9,296 nt of DNA from JACZWL01 sp046756445 (GTDB lineage Bacteria; Pseudomonadota; Gammaproteobacteria; Steroidobacterales; Woeseiaceae), in the NCBI GenBank assembly GCA_046756445.1, contig JBHHWI010000114.1, positions 1 through 9,296 on the forward strand, in the 5' to 3' direction. Positions 5,932 to 9,296 of this stretch are shown piece after piece (the stretch's first letter is position 1; every line of letters begins with the position of its first letter). A program made the translations under genes and the position numbers. The notes below the pieces were generated by a model. That model saw only the letters and a list, made by a program, of their open reading frames with translations, did not search any database and was not told the origin of the DNA.

Positions 5932-6339
5932 TCAGGACTTTCTGTCCCGGACCCGGATCAGGACTTCGACGCTCTCCTGCTCGGTCCCTTCGGGCAGGTC
6001 CGGGAGGCTCATGATGCTGACCTGGTCGGCGGGAATATCCGAGAGCTCGCCGGTCTCCACATGATAGAAATGGTGATGGGCGTCTGCGGTCGAGTCGTAG
6101 AACTTGCGGGCAGAGTCCACGTTGACCTCTTTCACAAGGGCCTTCTCGCTGAACAGCTTCAGTGTGTTATAGACGGTCGCCTTGGAAACCCGGCTGCCGA
6201 CGGCTCGCAGCCGGTCGATGATCTGGTCGGCCGACAGGTGCTGGGCACCATTCAGCAGCACCTCGGCGACTTCCATACGCTGCGGGGTCGGCATGACGCC
6301 GTGGTTCTTGAGCAATGACAGGATGTCCGATCTGGACAT
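5932..6339 (-). CDS. Fur-superfamily regulator, Irr-like, cysteine-free
   Basis: A 135-residue metal- or heme-responsive DNA-binding repressor. The winged-helix N-terminal half includes PTPQR (17-21) and SKATVYNTLKLF (52-63), the recognition-helix signature of the Fur family. The dimerisation half contains HHHFYHVETGELSDI, with H88-H90, a histidine cluster like the metal/heme site of Irr. There is no cysteine at all, so the structural CxxC zinc sites of Fur and PerR are absent, as in Irr. Iron or heme sensing is therefore more likely than peroxide sensing, but this is inference. The ATG at 6339 is preferred over the one at 6354 because GGGAAG (6347-6352) lies 7 bases upstream of it. The gene is divergent from the pilin cluster, sharing a 194-base intergenic region, and ends 57 bases before tRNA-Thr. 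Confidence 0.92.
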   Translation of the reverse strand: MSRSDILSLLKNHGVMPTPQRMEVAEVLLNGAQHLSADQIIDRLRAVGSRVSKATVYNTLKLFSEKALVKEVNVDSARKFYDSTADAHHHFYHVETGELSDIPADQVSIMSLPDLPEGTEQESVEVLIRVRDRKS

Positions 6340-6346
6340 GGCGCTA

Positions 6347-6352
6347 CTTCCC
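6347..6352 (-). promoter_or_regulatory. Ribosome-binding site deciding the fur-like start
   Basis: GGGAAG on the minus strand sits 7 bases before the ATG at 6337-6339 and overlaps the upstream in-frame ATG (6352-6354), which itself has no purine-rich sequence before it. This favours the shorter, 135-residue product. Confidence 0.6.
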
Positions 6353-6375
6353 ATAAATCAGGCTGTTGCAAAGTA

Positions 6376-6388
6376 TAGACTAATTCTA
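6376..6388. promoter_or_regulatory. Candidate Fur-family operator upstream of the fur-like gene
   Basis: TAGA-N5-TCTA is an inverted repeat in a strongly AT-rich patch of the fur-like/fimT intergenic region. Seen on the minus strand, TTAGAATTAGTCTA recalls the TTAGAA/TTCTAA arms of the iron-control element bound by Irr, though it is not an exact match. The flanks repeat TTTGCA. Autoregulation of the fur-like gene, possibly with effects on the pilin promoter, is inferred. Confidence 0.35.
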
Positions 6389-6520
6389 AGTGCAAATACT
6401 CTGAAGAACCACCCGAAATCGTGGCGGAAACCGGGCGGGGCCATGCCCTTCCTGGCCAATTTGCCCGAATTTGCCGCTATTGACCCGGGCCTGTGCCGGC
6501 TTAGTCTCACCCGGGCAGAC

Positions 6521-6527
6521 AGGGAGG
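6521..6527 (+). promoter_or_regulatory. Ribosome-binding site of the first pseudopilin gene
   Basis: AGGGAGG lies 6 bases before the ATG at 6534. This fixes the start well downstream of the earliest possible alternative codon (TTG at 6471) and gives a plausible short prepilin leader. Confidence 0.8.
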
Positions 6528-6533
6528 TTTGTG

Positions 6534-7073
6534 ATGGAGGACCGATCCGGGATGGATGGCTACAGCCTGTACGAGCTGTTGATGACGATGGCGCTGGCGG
6601 CGCTGGTGCTGACGCTCGGGGTGCCCACATTCGGCAAACTCGTCGCCGATAACCGCCTCAGAACCGAGGTGAACGCCCTGTTCCATGCCGTGCACGTCGC
6701 CCGCAAGGCGTCAGTCGTGCGGCGACGCGCCGTCACCATCTGCCCAAGCCCTGACGGGCGCAGTTGCCGGCCGGGGAGGGACTGGTCCATGGGCTGGATG
6801 ATGTTCGTCAACACGGATCGCGACCGGCCGGCCGTCAGGGACGATGACGAAGCCGTTCTGCGGCACCACCGGGTTAACGGGAATGCCCGGATAACGGCCA
6901 ACAGGGGGGCATTCACGCTGCGCTCAACGGAATTACGGGCAACCAACGGCACTCTGGTATTCTGCGATCGAGGCGACCGGGCGGCGCCGCGGGCACTTGT
7001 CATCAGCTACACCGGCCGGCCGCGCGTCGCCCGCACGGACAGTCGCGGCAATGCTTACGAGTGTCCCGATTAG
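6534..7073 (+). CDS. fimT: FimT/GspH-type minor pseudopilin with GRPR motif
   Basis: A 179-residue type IV pseudopilin. The prepilin peptidase site is G9|YSLYE with the conserved Glu at mature position 5; mature +1 is Tyr instead of Phe. The hydrophobic helix TMALAALVLTLGVP anchors it in the inner membrane before assembly. A GspH/FimT-type globular domain follows, with MGWMMFV at the usual DGW-hydrophobic position. Near the C-terminus is TGRPR (G161-R164), matching the GRxR DNA-binding motif described for competence FimT; three further Arg follow within about 10 residues. The inferred role is a minor pilin at the pilus tip that binds DNA during uptake, in addition to pilus priming. The six-residue-plus leader is acidic (E2, D3, D8), which is unusual. 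It is first in the cluster, 91 bases before the second pseudopilin. The FimT rather than FimU label rests on the motif. Confidence 0.85.
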   Translation: MEDRSGMDGYSLYELLMTMALAALVLTLGVPTFGKLVADNRLRTEVNALFHAVHVARKASVVRRRAVTICPSPDGRSCRPGRDWSMGWMMFVNTDRDRPAVRDDDEAVLRHHRVNGNARITANRGAFTLRSTELRATNGTLVFCDRGDRAAPRALVISYTGRPRVARTDSRGNAYECPD

Positions 7074-7090
7074 GCGGCGTCCGGTACCGA

Positions 7091-7122
7091 CCGCTTGTCG
7101 GGCGGAATTTGCCGCTCGTCGG
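7091..7122 (+). promoter_or_regulatory. Two AlgR-like direct repeats
   Basis: CCGCTTGTCGG (7091-7101) and CCGCTCGTCGG (7112-7122) are 11-mers differing at one base and spaced 21 bases apart, two helical turns on the same DNA face. CCGCTCGTC differs by one base from the AlgR consensus CCGTTCGTC. In Pseudomonas aeruginosa, AlgR directly activates the fimU-pilVWXY1Y2E operon. Here the repeats lie directly upstream of a -35-like TTGACT and the fimU-like gene. AlgR-type control is inferred. Confidence 0.4.
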
Positions 7123-7126
7123 ATAC

Positions 7127-7158
7127 TTGACTAGGCGTCCCGGAATCACGCGTATATT
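7127..7158 (+). promoter_or_regulatory. Candidate internal promoter for fimU-pilV-pilW
   Basis: TTGACT (7127-7132) and TATATT (7153-7158) resemble -35 and -10 elements, but the 20-base spacer is longer than the usual 16-18, as in some activator-dependent promoters. TATATT ends 6 bases before the ATG at 7165, so a start at the normal distance would give a leaderless or nearly leaderless mRNA. Confidence 0.35.
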
Positions 7159-7164
7159 GCCCCT

Positions 7165-7758
7165 ATGAAGAGCAAAAACAGCAACGGATTCACCTTGTAC
7201 GAGCTGCTGATCACGCTGCTGGTGGTCGGCATCGTCCTGACCATCGGCATCCCGAATTTCAGCGAGTTTACGCAGAACAGCCGCATAACCAGCACCGCCA
7301 ATGACCTGCATTCGAGCTTCCAGCTTGCGCGTACCGAGGCAGCCCGCTCCAAGTCGAATATCACGATCTGCGCCAGCGCCGACCCGATGGACGTTGCAGC
7401 GAACTGCAGCGGCGGCACGTTCGACGACGGCTGGATCATTTTCGTCGATCTCGACGGCGATCTTCTGCGGGCCGGAGAGGGCGAGAACGTGCTCCGCCGC
7501 CACCCGCCCATCCCGGACGCGATCGATATCTCGACCAACGCCGGCGCGGACTATTTTGGTTTCGCACCGACGGGTCTCGGCCGTGGCGATGTCGGCGGCG
7601 CGCCGGCAATCCAGACCGCGGTGATCTGCGACGGTCGCGGCAATGCGCGCGCGGCCGGTGGTTATTCCGCGGCCAGGTTTCTGGTGGTCACGCCAATCGG
7701 CCGGGCCGTCGTTTTACGTGACGTCGCTCAGATCGACGCGGCGGGCGGGTGCCCCTAG
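7165..7758 (+). CDS. fimU: FimU/FimT (GspH)-type minor pseudopilin
   Basis: A 197-residue type IV pseudopilin. The basic leader MKSKNSNG is followed by F9-TLYE (Glu at mature +5) and the hydrophobic helix ITLLVVGIVLTIGIP. The globular GspH/FimT domain has DDGWIIFVD, a recognisable family landmark, and cysteines in ITICASA, NCSGG, VICDG and the C-terminal GGCP. At the position of the paralogue's GRPR it reads GRAV (G179-V182), so the DNA-binding GRxR motif is missing. This favours a structural FimU role, coupling the PilVWX tip complex to the major pilin. The ATG at 7165 fits the canonical leader length, yet no Shine-Dalgarno precedes it. It is 45 bases from pilV. It could be annotated simply as a second FimT; the FimU label rests on gene order and the absent motif. 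Confidence 0.85.
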   Translation: MKSKNSNGFTLYELLITLLVVGIVLTIGIPNFSEFTQNSRITSTANDLHSSFQLARTEAARSKSNITICASADPMDVAANCSGGTFDDGWIIFVDLDGDLLRAGEGENVLRRHPPIPDAIDISTNAGADYFGFAPTGLGRGDVGGAPAIQTAVICDGRGNARAAGGYSAARFLVVTPIGRAVVLRDVAQIDAAGGCP

Positions 7759-7803
7759 GTTCGGCCGCGGCCTCGTCTGTTGTCTCACTATTGATCCGGA
7801 CAC

Positions 7804-8280
7804 ATGCAATCGAGCAAACGTACATACAGGGCAGCCGAATCGAAACCTGAAGACGGGTTCACGCTGATCGAGGTGCTCATCGCACTGATTATCATGTCGG
7901 TGGGCATGCTGGGCATCGCCGGCCTTTACGTTCACAGCATGCAGGCCGGCCGGACTTCGCTGTTCCGCCACCATGCCGTGACGCTCGCCGGCGACGTAGC
8001 CGATCGTATCCGCGCCAACCCCAGAGCGGCCGAGGCATATGCCGGCGCCGGCGCCGATAACGCCTGCGTCGACGGCGGCATCGATTGCACGCCTGTCCAG
8101 ATGGCCGCCAACGATATCTTCCTCTGGCGGCAACAGGCCACCGACACGCTGCCCGCCGGCGCAGTCGACGTGGTTTTCAACGACGCGTCGGCGCCGCCTA
8201 CTTATCAGATTACGGTGCAGTGGGACGAGCCCGGACAGGTGAGGACCTACACGATCACCATCCCGGTTATCCCGATTTGA
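7804..8280 (+). CDS. pilV: Type IV pilus minor pilin PilV
   Basis: A 158-residue prepilin-like protein. An 18-residue leader ends PEDG|FTLIEVLIALIIMSVGMLGIAGL, the typical PilV N-terminus, with Glu at mature +5. The following HSMQAGRTSLFRHHAVTLAGDVADRIRANP is the PilV family region, where the usual sequence is ...A..LA.dmadRiRaNp. Family members are 150-190 residues, so this is full length. PilV joins FimU, PilW and PilX in the minor-pilin tip complex that primes pilus assembly in the inner membrane and, in Pseudomonas, presents PilY1. The stop is 4 bases before the pilW ATG, indicating co-transcription and probably coupled translation. Only weak purine-rich sequence (CCGGA, about 7795-7799) precedes the ATG at 7804. 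Confidence 0.93.
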   Translation: MQSSKRTYRAAESKPEDGFTLIEVLIALIIMSVGMLGIAGLYVHSMQAGRTSLFRHHAVTLAGDVADRIRANPRAAEAYAGAGADNACVDGGIDCTPVQMAANDIFLWRQQATDTLPAGAVDVVFNDASAPPTYQITVQWDEPGQVRTYTITIPVIPI

Positions 8281-8284
8281 TGCC

Positions 8285-9271
8285 ATGACGACTACGAATA
8301 TCGAATTGACTGTAGTCGAAAAGACTGCCGGTGTGACGCTGGTCGAACTGCTCGTTGCCCTGGCGATCGGCTCGTTTCTGACGATTGGCGCGGTGCAGGT
8401 TTACAACCAGAGCCGTCATGCTTTCGTCGTCAACGAATCGATTGCCCGGGTACAGGAGACCGCACAGTTTGCGATGGACACGATCGAAGCCGACCTTCGC
8501 ATGGCGAGCAACTGGGGCAGGCAGAGCCGGGGCAGCGCCATCGTCGGTCGGTCGGTTGCCGACGACCCCAATCCACTCGCGCTGCCGGCACCCGGCGGAT
8601 GTGGCGCCGACTGGGCGCTGGACCTTGCCAACCCGGTCGAGGGCGACAACAACGCTTTCGGGCTGGGCTGCGAGCCGACGGGCGGCGCCCAGGCCAACTC
8701 TGACACCGTGACCACGCGGCGCGCTTCCGTCGCGGTATCGCCTCTCGAGGGCGGCCGCCTGCAGATTCAGAGCACGCGGATTCAGGGTGAGCTGTTCGCT
8801 GACGGCGAGGTGCCCGAAAGCATGGACCCCGCCGCATCCGAAACACACAACCTGCTCGTGAACAGCTATTACGTTGCCGCCAGCTCGAATCTGATGCCGG
8901 GCGTGCCGACCTTGCGGCGCAAGTCGCTGGGCGTGATCGGCGGTGCGCCGGCCGTTGTCGATCAGGAAGTGGCCCCGGGGGTCGAGAACATGCAGTTGCA
9001 GTTCGGCGTCGATGTCGATCAGGACAATACCGTCGATCGCTATGTCAACCCGGGTGATCCCGTTCTCGATCCGCTGGCGGCCGGCTTCATACCGGGCGCA
9101 CGGGTCATAACGGCGAGAATCTGGATAGTCGTACGATCCGTGGCGCCGGAAGTCGGCGTTCAAGACCCGCGAAGCTACACGCCGGGCGATGTGGACCTCG
9201 GCGAGTACAACGATAATTTTCGGCGAATACAGGTATCCAAGACGGTCTTGCTGCGGAACGCCAGATCATAG
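8285..9271 (+). CDS. pilW: Type IV pilus minor pilin PilW
   Basis: A 328-residue prepilin-like protein of normal PilW length. The leader is 16 residues ending TAG|VTLVELLVALAIGSFLTIGAVQVY: Glu is at mature +5, but +1 is Val rather than Phe. The downstream segment RVQETAQFAMDTIEADLRMA is the PilW signature, and the C-terminal third (PGVENMQLQFGVDVDQD, RVITARIWIVVRS) matches the PilW-type globular domain. It is a component of the priming and tip complex with PilV, PilX and FimU. It starts 4 bases after the pilV stop with no separate Shine-Dalgarno, so translation is probably coupled. A purine-rich GAAGAGGAG 9-17 bases beyond its stop belongs to the next gene. Confidence 0.93.
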   Translation: MTTTNIELTVVEKTAGVTLVELLVALAIGSFLTIGAVQVYNQSRHAFVVNESIARVQETAQFAMDTIEADLRMASNWGRQSRGSAIVGRSVADDPNPLALPAPGGCGADWALDLANPVEGDNNAFGLGCEPTGGAQANSDTVTTRRASVAVSPLEGGRLQIQSTRIQGELFADGEVPESMDPAASETHNLLVNSYYVAASSNLMPGVPTLRRKSLGVIGGAPAVVDQEVAPGVENMQLQFGVDVDQDNTVDRYVNPGDPVLDPLAAGFIPGARVITARIWIVVRSVAPEVGVQDPRSYTPGDVDLGEYNDNFRRIQVSKTVLLRNARS

Positions 9272-9289
9272 GAATCCGGGAAGAGGAGA

Positions 9290-9296
9290 ATGATGA
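9290..9296 (+). CDS. Start of the next gene, probably pilX (partial)
   Basis: AAGAGGAG (9281-9288) is a strong ribosome-binding sequence followed by ATGATGA; either ATG at 9290 or 9293 could start a gene that runs off the window. In this cluster type pilW is normally followed by pilX, so PilX is expected from gene order alone. Only two codons are visible, so identity cannot be shown. Confidence 0.5.

Noticed and set aside
6422..6440. A sigma54 promoter for the pilin cluster (TGGCGG...GGGC, with GG-N10-GC spacing)
   Set aside because: Only the invariant GG and GC match; the TT of the -12 element is missing and this GC-rich stretch gives such spacing by chance.
7763..7774. GGCCGCGGCC palindrome between fimU and pilV as a terminator
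   Set aside because: No T-tract and a short GC-only palindrome in GC-rich DNA; the pilin genes appear co-transcribed.

Overview
The window looks like a gammaproteobacterial chromosome segment. It is GC-rich (roughly 60% by eye), has a bacterial tRNA-Thr with an encoded CCA end, and carries a Pseudomonas/Xanthomonas-style minor-pilin cluster. An affiliation near Woeseiales, Steroidobacterales or Chromatiales is only a guess from the mix of a DUF885 lipoprotein, a double CAP protein and a FimT/FimU-PilVW cluster. No phage, insertion sequence or CRISPR array is visible.

Left half (1-5874), all genes on the minus strand. At the left edge sits a small repeat structure (5-133): a 36-bp sequence in two direct copies plus an inverted partial copy. 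It abuts and overlaps the stop codon of a DUF885 metallopeptidase-like lipoprotein (129-1931). Upstream lie a 90-residue protein of unknown function (2180-2452) with several small palindromes around it, and a cytoplasmic GAF-GGDEF-EAL protein (2712-4556). In that protein every EAL catalytic residue is present while the GGDEF half is visibly degenerate, so it probably degrades c-di-GMP. Next come a secreted CAP-domain protein (4838-5677), whose N-terminal half looks like a decayed second CAP copy, and tRNA-Thr(CGT) (5799-5874) with a good stable-RNA -10 region.

Right half. A Fur-superfamily regulator of Irr-like type, without cysteines (5932-6339, minus), is transcribed divergently from a plus-strand cluster of type IV pilus minor pilins: two tandem FimT/GspH-type pseudopilins (6534-7073 and 7165-7758), pilV (7804-8280), pilW (8285-9271) and the first codons of a following gene, presumably pilX. 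These proteins would form the priming tip complex of the type IV pilus. The first pseudopilin carries a C-terminal GRPR sequence like the DNA-binding GRxR motif of competence FimT; the second lacks it and looks like structural FimU. Between the two are two direct repeats resembling AlgR sites and a -10-like box just before an ATG that has no Shine-Dalgarno sequence.

Gene-free gaps (1932-2179, 2453-2711, 4557-4837, 5678-5798, 6340-6533) are all under 300 bases. They hold the candidate promoters and palindromes listed below but no convincing additional gene. I see no novel multi-gene system. The most interesting points are the paired FimT/FimU with AlgR-like sites, the one-sided GGDEF/EAL protein, the internally duplicated CAP protein and the left-edge repeat.
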